Below, piece by piece: positions 1 to 12,739 of a stretch of DNA of 64,000 bases. Below the pieces are notes generated by a model, which saw only the letters and a program-made list of their open reading frames with translations, ran no database searches and had not been told where the DNA came from. The stretch covers positions 32,533,809-32,597,808 of the forward strand of contig NC_067197.1 in NCBI RefSeq assembly GCF_000699445.3, written 5' to 3'. Position 1 is the stretch's first letter; the number at the start of each line of letters is the position of its first letter. Origin of the DNA: Schistosoma haematobium. Lineage: Eukaryota > Platyhelminthes > Trematoda > Strigeidida > Schistosomatidae. The position numbers and the translations under genes are program-made.

Positions 1-715
1 CTATCAGTACGGTTGTCCCAAATTCGTAACACAAAGAGATTGAAAGTAAAAAAGTGCTTGAGAAACATTAGTCAAGCAAATAAAATAAATTATGAGCAGT
101 GAAATGTATTGTTGTATTTTATGTATTGCAGTTTCATCTACTGTTCCCGACCACTAGATTTCATTACTTATATAAAATTGTCTAAAAATTCCATACACCA
201 CGCCGTACGAAACAATGGTTAGTGACTTCATACAACAATGACTTGTTTTCGTTTAGTTAGTCAATAGTTTCTCATTCTAATTCCCCTTAAACTGACAATA
301 CACAGAGGAATAGGCTGATCTGGCATGTGTAAAACAGTAAAATCATCCAATTTGGCACAGGCTAACGTAATCGACCGAATTATATTTCGCGCCTAGAGAC
401 TGACCTAACGCAAATATTGTGGGTTAAGTAGTTTCATTATACATAAGCAATTCCGCTGGATAGAACTTGAAAGCTTCTCTGGCTTCTTCATTAAGTCATG
501 TTAGTTTTAAAATTGTATCACTAAAGCCATCACTAGTCACTCCTGATTTATTGTCAATCAATTGACTACTTCATCAGTCACTTGATTAAGTTTAGTTACT
601 TTACCCTGTAACATGTATTTTATTCACTAAAATAACAAGCAGATAGAGATGAAAGTAGCAGGGTCATTTGATCTAGGAAGTATATATATGTTAAAATAAT
701 GTTGCTAAAACTTAC
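1..715 (-). other. Intron or downstream part of Sec24; nothing else recognised
   Basis: This is AT-rich sequence downstream of the exon 4 donor. I see no further Sec24 exon and no recognisable element. Confidence 0.5.
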
Positions 716-1262
716 CGCAAAGTTTGTAATAGTGAACACTAGAATTAAAGGTCATAAAGGCTATTTGACGTCTGCAGTCACCTGGGATCCGATCAATCAA
801 CGCTTCTAAACGTTTACAGGCAAGCTGTAAATAACCAGTAGCAATTGCATTATGACTGACATCAAAACAGAAAAGGTAAGTAGCCGGTTGAGGAGGACGA
901 ACTGTATATTCTGAAGGCGCAATAAATTCTACAGTAGCAGAACGAATTTCGGGTCTTCTAGAAGGGTCACCATAAGTTTGAGTTCCAGGGTCATAGTAAA
1001 ATTCATCTGGGATAGTATTAGCCAGAAAGCAAACACTACACCTCCAGCGTCGACCGGAATCCATAAACTGTACGAACGGGTTGATATAAGTACGACAAGA
1101 CCTACAACGTACTATGGTAGTTGAACTAATAGTGTGTAGACTACTCATATCTCGAAACGGATGCATAACAAGACCAAGAGGTAAACGACACTGAGTCAAA
1201 AGTTTTGAAGTTGATGGAACATTTGTTAACGTACATCGCATCACGTCTTGATCACAATTAAT
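716..1262 (-). CDS. SEC24: Sec24 exon 4: zinc finger and start of trunk domain
   Basis: The acceptor tttttcag is at 1263-1264 and the donor gtaagt at 715-710. The exon encodes CDQDVMRCTLTNVP, RLPLGLVMHPFRD, the zinc finger CRSC...CSVC, and STVEFIAP/YLFCFDVSHNA of the beta-sheet trunk. This is the most diagnostic Sec24 segment in the window. Confidence 0.95.
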
Positions 1263-4200
1263 CTGAAAAATCAAAACAAATCAAAAGCATAAACAAAGTA
1301 CTGTAAAACCTATAAATGATGGTGAGTTTTGTTAAAATACGTAAAATTAATCAGACGACCTAAAATTAACTGAACTGAGGATACTGGAAGGATTTATAAC
1401 ATATACACACAAAATGATATGCATAACTATTAAACATAACCGTAATATAACGCAAGTTGAGTTTACAAAGTTCTTCAGAAAACGACTACAAAACAATATC
1501 CAGTGAAAAGAATTTGAATCCATAACTTGAAAATCATATTGATACTAAGGTAGGACTACGCACAAAAACAACGCGTGACCGTAGAATAGATTTACACAAT
1601 TTCGGGTCTTCACAGAAGGATAGACTATAGTATTCAACTTTATAAGTGACCATATATTTACAAGTAAGGACGTTATACACTAACTATTCAGGGCAATTTT
1701 CAAAATTTTATCAAAACGTTCAGAACTTAGTTTCATTAAGACCAAGAAAATAAGTGTACACAGACTACACAAAAATGTAGTTCCTGATGAGGTGACTAAG
1801 CGTAGCAAAAAATTCACAATCATGGCTCCTAAAACAACACACTCCGATAAGGGAAACTGTAGGCGCTAATTAGATTACTCTACACAATATCAGGCTTCCC
1901 AATACCAAACAGACTAAATGAAGTAATTAATAGGATGACAAAGATGTCCAGTCATATCTACAAACCATCTGAATAAAACGAATGCAAGTATTGAACCCTA
2001 TTATGATTAAAAAGGGCTACATATGCCAACATATTACAGTGGTTAAGAATCTAATCTCGATAACCGTTTGATGATCACCAATCAACTATTTGCCCAAGCA
2101 TTTGTCTAAGTACATCAGATATTCAACAAGAATATCATTTTAATAATTAACAATGAAGTCATTATATTCACCGACTACCATCCCCAAGGATTTCTGCTGA
2201 TAACCCCTTAGGATTAGTCACTCTCGGGTCAAAAAATACCTTGCTTACTGGAGTAGTCAATGCAGGTTTGGGTGGTAGATCAGGTCCATCTGATGGTAAC
2301 AAACAACGTTCTTGAAGAAGGTTGATTGGTGTTTTTAAACTGTTCCAGTCAGATACAGACGCTACAGTTCCTGGTGTTCGAAAAACACCGGATTGTTCAT
2401 AAGCTGTATGTCGAGGTGTGACAGGCTGTAGAGTATTTCCAGGTCTTGGAAGAGGTGGTTGCGGGTGACTTTGATGTGTTGTATTATTGGTCATCATGGG
2501 AACTGGAGGTAATGGTGGAGTCATTCCATACGATCCGACAGAATTGGAAATTGCATGCACCTCATTCGTGACATGTGGTGGGTAGAGACTAGGCGATTTA
2601 ACAAATGGGTCCATATTATAAGCTGTTGTGGAAGGTAGTACATTCTGTCCAGGAGTAAGTGTTCTTGGATTTGTGGGCAACACGGGACTAGGTTTATCAA
2701 ATTGAGGATTAAGAGATGAATGCTGTTGTTGCTCACCATAAACTTGAGAAACTGCTTGCATATTGGTAAACTCTGATGTGGGGTGACCACCTGAATTTAA
2801 CGGAACGGATGAACGATACTCGAAGTTCGAAGGCTGAGAATAACCAGTGTAGTCACACACTGAAGTAGAACCACCTTGTGAAGTATAGGCCTGATTATTT
2901 TCCATAGTAGGTGAATGTAGGGGACTATAAACCGACGGATTGTATTGATTAGATGCATTAAAATCCGAGTAAGAACTTGCATGAAAGGATGAATTGGAAA
3001 TAGTATTTGTGGTTGGAAAAGACTGCAAATGTGGATTTGTTTCATACGGCCGAGGCGGATGAAGAAAACCTGTAATACAAAAAACATGAAATAAAGTACA
3101 AGATGACAATCTTTGGACGAAATCGAGTAGGTCTTACAATCTGTATGGATATTTAGTGAATGATTCAAAAGAAATAAAAAACCGACTGCTTAGATACATT
3201 TAACTGGTCAGCTGAAACGTAAAACAATTCATTAATCTCAAAATGTCAATACAGCTCAACAAACAAAACAAACCACATAATGGACTATGGATCAGACTTG
3301 AGTGTGACACTTGATTATATCACCAACCTGCTTGGAACCATGGCAATTAAGTGAATATAAACTTATATGATCCAATATGTGTTAGGTCTCACACGTATAA
3401 ACACTTCTGCCTAACATTAATAACACTTAAATTTCTGCACAAGCAAACTTAGCATATAGTATATCATAAGCATGCACTTGAGCGATAAATCTTTATGACC
3501 ATCTCATCAAGTAATTTACGTTTGATCAACTACTTATCCTACCATAAAAACCTAGTCTTTTTTGGAGTTATGGATATGTTCTACACTATATGGTGAAATT
3601 AGGTACATTACAAAAATATGATTATTTAGTAGTCTGTTTCCATCCTTTTGTGAACAGCATCGTATGGGGGGGCAATAAATAAAATATACTTTATAGCAAC
3701 GAACGTCAATGGCACATTTCAAAGTAAATAAAGAGGTTTAAATGTATCTAATATGTTATATATATATATATATATATTACCTGATGTAGGCCTGGTGGTG
3801 GGTATGTACGCTAAATTCGTATTATTGGTAGTAACAGGCAGACCATTTATACCATAATCAGGTGGAGTTGCTGATACAAGCTGTGGAACCGAGCAATTTA
3901 GTTGCTGATTTTGAGTTCCTGAAGGAATAGTGAATAACCCAGATGATGGTGTAGAATTCTGAAAGGATTGATTTGAATTACGTCCTTCCATACAATTGAG
4001 AGTATTAGGATAAACCGGATATTGATGAAGATCTGTTGTTGATTGTGTTAATCCCCGATTAGCCTAAAATACACGAGTAAAGAGTCGTTTAGACTTAAAA
4101 ATGATCAAATACTTGTGAAGTGGAAACGCGATAATACTAGATCTGGTCCAGTTAGTACAAATTGGATAGCCAGCTAGTGTTAATAGTCACTACATCTTTT

Positions 4201-7200
4201 GTGTACATCAAGACTTAGTACAAGAGTTTATACTTAGTATATGAGCTATATCAATGAACGAATTTGAGATGGTTTCAACATACAAGTCATACTATGCTGG
4301 TTTGCAAAGGAACAGGAAACAAGAACTGCAAATAACAACAAACAGTGACTCGTTAATCCACACAATCGATGTCCTCACAAGGATATGTTTTTTTAAGTCA
4401 AGATTTCTTTCGAAAACTTCACACTATTAGCCACACCTAAGACGAGGATAAATTCTGTCATAATTCCTAATTGAGCAATTTATTACAAGGAGTATATAAG
4501 TAGTAACGGGGAATGGTGAAGCGACAGTCTAATGTTCGAAACGTTTGTCTTCCAACAACTAGGTTGCAATTTTAAATAATGTTCCATCTATTAGGATTTT
4601 AGAAGCCAAGTAGTACTAACAACCTAAATATTCTAAGCATGCTTGTAGACATATATTTTCACTCAAGAACACAAACTGATAGAACAGATTACTGAAACCA
4701 AAAGTTTAAACGGAGAGAAACGTGGGTTACGAAAAAAATGCATGAAAATTTGTTTATTTGGTAACAAACGCCATAAAATACTTGAAAAGTCAGCTGACAT
4801 ATTTCTACGGAAAGCAAATTATAAGATTTGGTGATAAATGAAATTCATTCTAATCAAAATTATTTTGACGGTAATCTATCTTGAACTTCAGATTTTTTCT
4901 AACTTTCACTTTACGTATGACCAGTTTTACTCTTAGATCTCAGTTTTTATCATGCAGACCGCCATACTTACCTCAGAGCTTTCAAAGATGATGAATAGCT
5001 AGTCAACAAAATAGATTTATCCAGCATTCATCAATCTAATTAGTTGGACGGACAAACTAAACCAGTTTGCTGTGAAATGCATCTATAGTCATGAAGAGTG
5101 GAAAATACGTGGTCATAGATATCCGATAGCAACTTTACCTAATATTGGCGCTTAACGGACCTACCGAATAAGAAATAACGGAGAGCTATGAGAGGAATGT
5201 CATTGGAAATTGCTAGTTCGTACTGACTTGGATAACTGGGTAGCATTATATGTCCCTAACAAAAATCTAGTCCTATATATGAAGTTGATTTAAAGAAAAC
5301 TAGGTTGAGTGGCACCGGGGTATGAATTTACTGCTTGTTATTTTAAATCACGTGGAGTATAAGCTGTCCGGATAGTCCTAGTTTAGTGGTTGCGAACGTT
5401 AGATGACCCGGGTGAAAAAGGAATGCGACGATACAAATCAACTCACTTGTTTGAAATATTACCACCCGATTAAAGGGCAGTGAACCCCAATCAGTCAGTC
5501 AGCTACAACACAGCGAGCCCCTGGCCTTTTCGGATCAGTCACAAAGAAATAATTTGAGTGAAATAAAATAAAACAAGTACTCGAACCCACATCTGCTGCG
5601 ATTGGAGACTGTACTGTCAGATAATATTGGAGGGTATATGATCACAACACTCAGGTAGTTGGAGTAGGTTAGGTTCCCAAAACAAAAGCGAAATGTTGTA
5701 GGTACCTAATTAAAATGACACTAAACACTCGCCAGTCCCTGTATATCCTATTGCAAGGTGGCGCTGTGCCACCGCCTAAAACGACGTGGTAGTTTGTGCC
5801 CTTACGGTCAACATAAATATGTAAAATTACCTTTCGAACGTCAAAGAGAAAATATAGATGTTTCACTGAGAATAGCAGTAGCGTCAGTACATGTGTAAGA
5901 TTTCGGTTTAACGAAGAAAGAGAAAAACTATATAACAGGAGTACTTTTGAACCTATGGGCTGGAAGGATGCAATCGTCACTTATACATAAAGCAGGATCA
6001 AGATAACTTCCATCAAACTACAGACCTGTCAGCCTCGCCCGTATCGTAGTTAAAATATTGGAAAGAATAGTCAAAAAGACAATAATGACATTTGTAGAAA
6101 CTAATGACTTGCTAAATGGCGAACAACATGGTTTCAGAAAGGGTTTATCTTGCACAACAAACCTCCTTATAGCAAGGGAGCATTTGATAAAGACGCTAAA
6201 CAACGGTAACTCACTGGATATTGTCTACATAGACTTCAGTAAGGCATATGACAAGGTGCCAACAAACAGACTGCTATTGACGTTAGAAAATCCTGATATT
6301 GCCGAACATCTCTTAAAATGGCTTAAAGATTTCCTAGTAGGTTGTAGACAGGAAGTAAGAACAAATTCCAAGTGCTCCACCTGGAAACCAGTACTTAGTG
6401 GAGTACCTCGAGGTTTTCCTAGGTTTTTTTTTTACTTTTTATACTATATATAAATGATCTTCCAAGTATAGTAGAGTCCCCAGTGTTATTTTACGCTGAC
6501 GATGTAAAAATCTGGTGAGAAATAACGCGGGACGCAGATGCATGCGCACTTCAGGCAGACCGGTCTAAGCAGTGGCTGATATCCATCAACGCGGCAAAAT
6601 ATCTACACGCATTTTGGGGACACAAAGGTTAATAGGTGCAGCATAGGGGAAGTGCCTGTACCCGTGGTCCGGTTTCACAAGGACCTTGCGATGACAGGAA
6701 GTCATGGTCTTATGACAACGGCCCATTGCCGGGAGGTTGTAACTAAGGAGTTTAGAACCCTATGTGCTTTAAAACGGACATTCACTAAGTTAGATACTAC
6801 CATGTACACCATAGCATATACAACCTTAGTGAGAACTAAGCTTGAGAACTGCGTTCAGGCCGCAAGCACGTTTAAAAGGTGACTCGGATATCCTTGAAAA
6901 CAGTACAGAGGGAAGCTACCCATGCAATTCCAGGACTCCGGGGTTTACAGTACAAAGAGCGGCTTGAGAAGTTAGACCTGTTTTCTCTGGCCTAGAGCAA
7001 ACTAAAAGGATTTAATTTTGATGTATAGGATACTAAGAAACGATTTTTGACCTGATATATTCTTTTCTTTCCATTATATCGGAAAATCTCAAACGATATA
7101 GCAGGCGAGTAGAAGGGCCAAGAACTAACAAAATACCCGTGGTATCCAGGTTTTCACATCGAGTCATCAACACTTGGAACCTGTTAACCGTAGCAGTGGT

Positions 7201-7686
7201 GTCCGCACCTTCAGCTGAATCATTCAAGAAAAGACTGGACACTTATAGAAGTATACGAGAAAAGGAATAACATAGGCCATAGGCCTTCTGTCCTCACTAA
7301 ACAAATCTGAATCTGTAGTTTGGATGTTTAAAACTTGCTTTAATTTGGTTGTGCTTAAACAAAGGATAAGGGGGACGTGTCAACAGGATTGTACGGACAA
7401 TAAGTGGCATGATGGCTATAAGGATCTAGATTATCTAAAGATTTGGGATTATTTAGTCGTTAATTAACAAGTATTCCTTGGAATACTTGGATCGTGGAAG
7501 TTTATCTTTTACCGAAACACCATCAATTAAGAAGTTAGTACTTACTTCTGGGGTGCCCTCATTGTTGTTTAATAAATGCTGTTGCTTGAGTGGGCTTTTA
7601 TGCGAGAAATCATTCCAGTTGGTATTTGGTATTGAATTTCTAGAGTAGTTTGCTTGTGGGAAATACGGCATTTCAGGATTACTCAT
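716..7686 (-). CDS. SEC24: Sec24-family COPII cargo adaptor, 5' part of gene (spliced, partial)
   Basis: Sec24 binds Sec23 in the COPII inner coat and selects cargo at ER exit sites. Four exons are visible on the minus strand: 7686-7546 (start codon, 47 codons), 4063-3781, 3069 to about 2175, and 1262-716. The first two exons join in phase 0 (donor gtaagt). Exons 2 and 3 join in phase 1, recreating a Gly codon. Exons 1-3 encode the long Pro/Ser/Asn/Gln-rich N-terminus usual in Sec24. Exon 4 has the conserved stretch before the zinc finger, the finger itself (CxxC, 18 residues, CxxC), and the start of the trunk domain including PPQPATYLFCFDVSHNA. The rest of trunk, helical and gelsolin domains must lie left of the window. 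The exon 3 to exon 4 phase does not match, so a small exon is missing or there is a one-base error. The A/B subtype is likely from the zinc-finger region but not proven. Confidence 0.93.
1263..2174 (-). other. SEC24: Sec24 intron between exons 3 and 4; possible missed small exon
   Basis: The stretch contains no long open frame. The phase mismatch between the flanking exons allows for a short exon here, but I could not identify one. Confidence 0.4.
2175..3069 (-). CDS. SEC24: Sec24 coding exon 3 (proline-rich)
   Basis: The acceptor ttacag is at 3070-3071 and the exon starts in phase 1. About 298 residues are rich in Pro, Ser, Asn and Gln. Near the end is INLLQERCLLPSDGP, which matches the NLLQER segment that precedes the conserved core in animal Sec24. 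The donor is uncertain: gtagtc near 2174 and gtgaat slightly further on are both possible, and neither is in phase with the next recognised exon. Confidence 0.85.
3781..4063 (-). CDS. SEC24: Sec24 coding exon 2
   Basis: The exon is bounded by a ttttag acceptor and a gtaata donor. It encodes about 94 residues rich in Thr, Asn, Gln and Pro, typical of the disordered N-terminal part of Sec24. An (AT)n run lies just inside the downstream intron (about 3757-3777). Confidence 0.8.
4064..5950 (-). other. Left part of Sec24 intron 1; no gene recognised
   Basis: This is low-complexity AT-rich intron. A less AT-rich patch at about 5460-5960 has the look of an interspersed repeat, including a GGTTCGAGTA stretch (minus strand) resembling a Pol III B box at about 5580-5592. 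I could not assign it to a family. Confidence 0.35.
5950..7270 (+). pseudogene. Degenerate CR1-like non-LTR reverse transcriptase fragment
   Basis: Reading through stops and frameshifts gives an RT order: WKDAIVT, SNYRPVSLA (about 6010), NGEQHGFRKGLSCTTNL, VYIDFSKAYDKVP (about 6220-6260), SGVPRG (about 6400), YADDVKIW (about 6495-6515), then a C-terminal RVINTWNLL segment ending at a stop near 7269. The endonuclease domain and ORF1 are missing, so it is 5'-truncated. It lies in Sec24 intron 1, antisense to the host gene. Its 3' part, from 6796, is inside the tandem duplication and recurs from 11849. It is not functional. Confidence 0.85.
7546..7686 (-). CDS. SEC24: Sec24 coding exon 1 (copy nearest the gene body)
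   Basis: The exon opens with MSNPEMPYFPQANYS and stops at a strong gtaagt donor after 47 codons. An in-frame stop lies about nine codons upstream of the ATG, supporting this start. Its phase fits the next exon at 4063. The exon lies inside the tandem duplication, so an equal copy exists at 12599-12739. This copy is the proximal one and the simplest choice for the working transcript. Confidence 0.8.
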
Positions 7687-8535
7687 GTTGTGAAGTCTGT
7701 TTGATACTTATAACTATAAATTATTGGGTTTTATTGTCAGGTACTCAAAAATACAAGCCACTTGAATACTTCTTTGCAACTACTAACTGACTAACATACT
7801 TGATTAAATAACCCTGAAGCCGCACCACGTTAAACAACATCATTGGCAAATTAAAAATACTTGTCGCTCAATATCCAATTAAGGTTTGTAACTCTGTTGA
7901 GCAAAATTACTGGCCTGTGAGCTCTATGGAATGTGTCTGGATTACAGGAGATGTTCCTTTTGCATGAAAATGTTCATTTTCTGGAAATCTGAAGTAAATA
8001 ATTTTTATGTGAAATTGGATTAACGCGACTAATATTCGTGGTGCAGCAACTGTAGCTGGTCAAACGTGTGTCAAGCTAAACTCCTATTCTTGTCATGTCT
8101 ACGGATTTACTCCGATGTCAAATCTAGACAACCGATCAAGTTGAGGAAATTCTCAAGTAATTTTGTCTATGCTCCTTTAAGTTTTCTTCCAAAGATTTAT
8201 CCTCAGATACGTTTTCTGATAATAAGAATGTATGATGGAGGTTTTAGACAATACAAACTACTCTGGAGTTGCCTTTTCATCTTCAAAAAGATAGGAGACT
8301 TCAAAATGAGTTTAACAAGAGGAGGGTTTCCGTTTTTACTTAAGTATGTTGAGGTACTGATTCCAATCCAGATCTCTCAATAACTTTGAGAAACAAAATA
8401 ATTTTTCACAAACACATAAGTTTCTGCTAGCTTTAACGGATACTAATATGTAAAGGCGCTCGGCCAAGCATACTCATCAGCTCAGTGCGTGAACTTAAGT
8501 GGGATGTTTCTCTTCCTTCAGATAGTTATTTTGGA
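7687..8535. other. Region upstream of Sec24 exon 1 (unit 1 copy); no gene recognised
   Basis: By position this should hold the Sec24 5'UTR and promoter for the proximal exon 1. The open frame at 8066-8383 has no recognisable domain and I do not call it a gene. The same sequence recurs at 12740-13588. Confidence 0.4.
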
Positions 8536-8539
8536 ATTC

Positions 8540-9730
8540 GCAACCTCTACTACGTAGCCATGGATATCTAGTCTTAGTGCTATATCTGGACATTTCTAAA
8601 GCCTTTGACATGGCTAGCCACGAACTTCTTATAGGTAAGCTCGCATCTTATGGGGTTCAAAATCCTTTGCTTGCTTGGCTTGATTCCTTTCTCTGCGATC
8701 GATAACAAATAGTTAAAATTAACTCTTCATTGTTTAACGCTGTCCCTGTTAGAAGTGGAGTAATACAAGGTAGTATCTTAGGTCCTTTGCTCTTTTTAGT
8801 GTTTATCAATGATATTTGTGAAAGTTTTTGTGTCGGTAAGCCCTTTCTATATGCAGATGATCTTAAAGTAGTATATTCATTTTCTCCACATGAGCTGAAA
8901 AATATGCAAAATTGCATCAGCATGGAGCTTAACAAGGTAACACAGTGGTGCTTAAAATGGCAACTGGAGCTTAATATGGCTAAATGTGGATGGATATGCT
9001 TCGGCGATACATCACTCAACCTAGACATTACCATAAATGGTGAAGTGCTATCTAGGTTACATACAGTAGTAGACTTAGGGCTTAGATATTCCCAAGACTT
9101 GTCGTTTACAGAACATATATTAAAACAGACCTCTAAGTCTCAACGTCTAATAGGTTACATAACTCGAAATCTTTACAACACTGAGTCACGTATTCTAATG
9201 TACAAAGTTTGTGCTCGACCTCTTCTAGAATATTGCACGTTTATTCTTAGCAGTGCGCTCATAAAGGATAAATTAAGGCTGGGATCAGTACAGAGACGAT
9301 TTACACTTCGTATTCTTGGAGCTGATTGTACCTTAACTTATAATTCCAGATGTAATAAACTTGGGGTAGACCCTTTATGGAGGAGGAGACTCAAACTAAA
9401 TCTTATCTTTTCTTCAAACTACTTCATAAACTATCGTTTACATCTGATCACACGATTCAATATGCAGAAACCTCTCATTATGACATCCGTAATTCCTTGG
9501 CACTAGTGAAACAAACTCATTCTAAATCATCTCTTTATATGAATTACTTCACCTGTAAATTTTCTAGACTCTGTAATAACCTACCACAACCTATCCGCAC
9601 GATAAAATCACTCCCATTATTTGTTCGCTGCATCGATGCATACTGTTCTTCTGAAAATGCATTGAATGGTCTAGCGCCTTTAAGTGTATCTCATTCCACA
9701 AGTGATATTTTAGGAACCTTAAATGTTTAG
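8540..9730 (+). pseudogene. Second non-LTR reverse transcriptase fragment, unit 1 copy
   Basis: RT motifs in order are LYLDISKAFD (about 8578-8612), a stop at 8703, VRSGVIQGSILGPLLFL (about 8750-8800), YADDLKVV (about 8850) and a C-terminal domain ending at 9728. One T is missing from the T run near 9408 relative to the other copy, which breaks the frame into 8730-9506 and 9377-9730. The N-terminal RT and any endonuclease are absent. This is a different element from the CR1-like RTs nearby, with only motif-level similarity. Confidence 0.85.
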
Positions 9731-10691
9731 CCATCTTTATTAGTGAATTCCCTTAGTAAAACCACCCACTTGCTGTCAATATGTCAACACCGCCCCTAGC
9801 AACTTTAACTAATTTGAATAACACAAACAGTATATCACTGTGTCACATGACACACGCATTTAGGTAGACCTGATTGATGTATTTTAATAATTACTTTTTG
9901 TTGTTCCGTGCTCTCTGTTTTCGTTTTAATTTCTCTAGTTGTAGATAATTATCATTATTTCGATCTGGCACACGAATTGACCTTAATTACACCGTTCATA
10001 AATCAACAGGCTGTTCATTTAAGAAATATAAAAATTCCCGGCTGATGCTTTGGATCACTGTAATATATGTACTACTTAAACAACTACTGAACTAGTATAC
10101 TTAAAACTTTCTTTTATCAGATGTTTGTTCTGCACGTCTAACGTTATTACTTATATCAAACTGATCACGCCTGTGAACTGGCGTGAATTCTGTAATTATT
10201 ATTTTTCAGAATATAAATTATTATTTATTTATTTATATATCGGCAATCGAATGTACTTCCCATGACGTAAAGAGGTACAAGAAAATCATCAGAAGATCAC
10301 TTATTCTGAATTGAGTACATCTTCAAAAGATACTTCGTGGCTTTTATTGACGCGCGATTTTCGAACGGGAAGTTTAGTCCTAACGTGATTTGCATTTATC
10401 AAACTTTTGCTGTGTTCTTACGCAACAAAAGTACCATTTCAGTTCTAAAGAATCTATCCTGAGCTATACGTTCGGTAGATTACTTTTTTTGAGTCTCACT
10501 ATATTAAATAGTTACCTGTGGTTTTGCCTCAGCTTACTATTCGGCTTTTTTGTTTTTCACGTATAGACTAGTTTCAGTTTATATCACTCGTTTTGTCCAT
10601 TTTTGTCCGTTTTCAGTGTGCTTTTTAGTGTTTTTTTTAAAAGGCTTAGGCTCTTGCAAGCATCTATAACATAGTTTGCTTCAACACAGTC
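9731..10691 (+). other. Retroelement 3' tail and CR1-like 5'UTR (unit 1)
   Basis: The stretch between the RT relic and the PHD-finger ORF has no coding frame of note. It should include the 3' tail of the first element and the 5'UTR of the second. The border between them is not visible. The matching stretch in unit 2 is 14785-15746. Confidence 0.45.
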
Positions 10692-11850
10692 ATGAAAAAC
10701 TCATGCAAACGTCCGGGATGCCGTTTTGCTGTCACAACTGACATGCAGTGCGACGACTGCAAAGGTTGGTTCCACGAAGCATGCACAGATCTGACAGCAA
10801 CTTCTTACAACAAACTCAGCAAGTCAGACCAAAAGTGGGTATGTGTCACGTGCAGCACGGACGCAGTTGTCTTGCTGAGTAACATCATTGTCCTACTGAC
10901 AGGTCTTCGGAACAAGTTGTCAGTTAACTTGGATAACACTAGTAAAAATCCGGTCGACAAACAAGAGCGTGTGACGGACTCAAAAATAGGGATGTCGACA
11001 GGCATACCAACGATGGAGCATCCATCAACACTAATGACGACGTGTTGAGGCTCAGCACCATCATTACGTCGACAGTACTAGACTCCCTAAGCAAACTCGG
11101 GTCTCCCAGCTCAGGGTCCCTGGACACAACAGTGGTTCCCAAAAACCCTGTAGGTGATTCGACCCACGTTAAGAGAGCCCATAAGAACCAGGCATCACCG
11201 CCTAAGCCGAGCAACCCAAGTGTTGCTGCACGGAAAATAACTGGTGAGTTGGTCGCACAGTCTACCCCGAAGACTGTCCGTCCGGTCAATAAAGAGCCCA
11301 AGATTCAAAAACGCACACTGACCTCCAAACAACAAGTTATTAAACCTGAACTCATCGTGAAACCTGGTAAATTAACAACAGTTCGTGACGATTCTCTCAT
11401 TATCATGAACCTCGTTGACAATCCTGACCTTCCTCTCAGTCTGCAGGACAAAAACGACAGGATGCTCTGGAGTGAATTGAACAAGAAGCTTGAACTTCCT
11501 AGAATAGAGCCTTTAACGGTCACCCGGCTCACTCGAGGAAAGGATTCTAAGCATCTAAATCACCCGAGGCTTCTCCGAGTAACATTTAAGAATGCTACCG
11601 ACGTAGAGGACGTCTTGCTAGCAAGTCACTTGCTGAAATCAGATGGTAACGTAAGAATATTGCCCGACATACCGTACTCTGAGCGCAATATCATACGAAA
11701 CATCCCTAAAGAATCTCGCGAGAAGTTTTTCCGCGGTAGAAACATAATTGTTCAAGGTATACCGGAAAATGCAGACCCTACTCAATCACATTCTGACATC
11801 AGGGAATGGAAATTCATCAAACAGTCCTTGAGGCTCAAACACATACTGAC
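10692..11850 (+). pseudogene. CR1-like ORF1 with PHD-type finger, truncated unit 1 copy
   Basis: It starts like the intact ORF1 at 15747 but lacks one A in an A run near 10946-10950, which shifts the frame (10692-11048, then 11042 onward). It is cut at 11850 by the duplication junction and fused to the tail of the upstream RT relic. The open frame 11042-11935 is therefore a chimera of two elements, not a natural protein. Confidence 0.9.
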
Positions 11851-12598
11851 TACCATGTACACCATAGCATATACAACCTTAGTGAGAACTAAGCTTGAGA
11901 ACTGCGTTCAGGCCGCAAGCACGTTTAAAAGGTGACTCGGATATCCTTGAAAACAGTACAGAGGGAAGCTACCCATGCAATTCCAGGACTCCGGGGTTTA
12001 CAGTACAAAGAGCGGCTTGAGAAGTTAGACCTGTTTTCTCTGGCCTAGAGCAAACTAAAAGGATTTAATTTTGATGTATAGGATACTAAGAAACGATTTT
12101 TGACCTGATATATTCTTTTCTTTCCATTATATCGGAAAATCTCAAACGATATAGCAGGCGAGTAGAAGGGCCAAGAACTAACAAAATACCCGTGGTATCC
12201 AGGTTTTCACATCGAGTCATCAACACTTGGAACCTGTTAACCGTAGCAGTGGTGTCCGCACCTTCAGCTGAATCATTCAAGAAAAGACTGGACACTTATA
12301 GAAGTATACGAGAAAAGGAATAACATAGGCCATAGGCCTTCTGTCCTCACTAAACAAATCTGAATCTGTAGTTTGGATGTTTAAAACTTGCTTTAATTTG
12401 GTTGTGCTTAAACAAAGGATAAGGGGGACGTGTCAACAGGATTGTACGGACAATAAGTGGCATGATGGCTATAAGGATCTAGATTATCTAAAGATTTGGG
12501 ATTATTTAGTCGTTAATTAACAAGTATTCCTTGGAATACTTGGATCGTGGAAGTTTATCTTTTACCGAAACACCATCAATTAAGAAGTTAGTACTTAC

Positions 12599-12739
12599 TT
12601 CTGGGGTGCCCTCATTGTTGTTTAATAAATGCTGTTGCTTGAGTGGGCTTTTATGCGAGAAATCATTCCAGTTGGTATTTGGTATTGAATTTCTAGAGTA
12701 GTTTGCTTGTGGGAAATACGGCATTTCAGGATTACTCAT
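12599..12739 (-). pseudogene. SEC24: Duplicate Sec24 exon 1 (distal copy)
   Basis: The start codon, 47 codons and the gtaagt donor are all identical to the exon at 7546-7686. It could act as an alternative first exon spliced over the proximal copy, with its own copied upstream region, or be a silent by-product of the duplication. Confidence 0.85.

Larger units (their letters stand above)
6796..11848 (+). repeat. Tandem duplication, unit 1 (5,053 bp)
   Basis: This block is repeated directly downstream at 11849-16904. The offset between copies starts at 5053 and drifts to 5056 through five homopolymer-length differences. I found only one substitution (A at 11307, G at 16363). The unit carries a CR1-like RT 3' end, Sec24 exon 1, a second RT fragment and the first 1.2 kb of a CR1-like ORF1. 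The new junction at 11849-11851 shares only ACT with both parents. Confidence 0.97.

Noticed and set aside
5460..5680. Possible tRNA-derived SINE on the minus strand of Sec24 intron 1
   Set aside because: Only a B-box-like stretch is present; no A box at proper spacing, no hammerhead module and no second copy in the window.
8066..8383. 105-residue frame, duplicated at 13119-13436
   Set aside because: It is not part of the adjacent RT in order or frame and shows no domain; duplication alone explains its presence twice.
11042..11935. 297-residue open frame as a gene
   Set aside because: It is a chimera made by the duplication junction at 11849-11851 joining ORF1 to an RT tail in passing.
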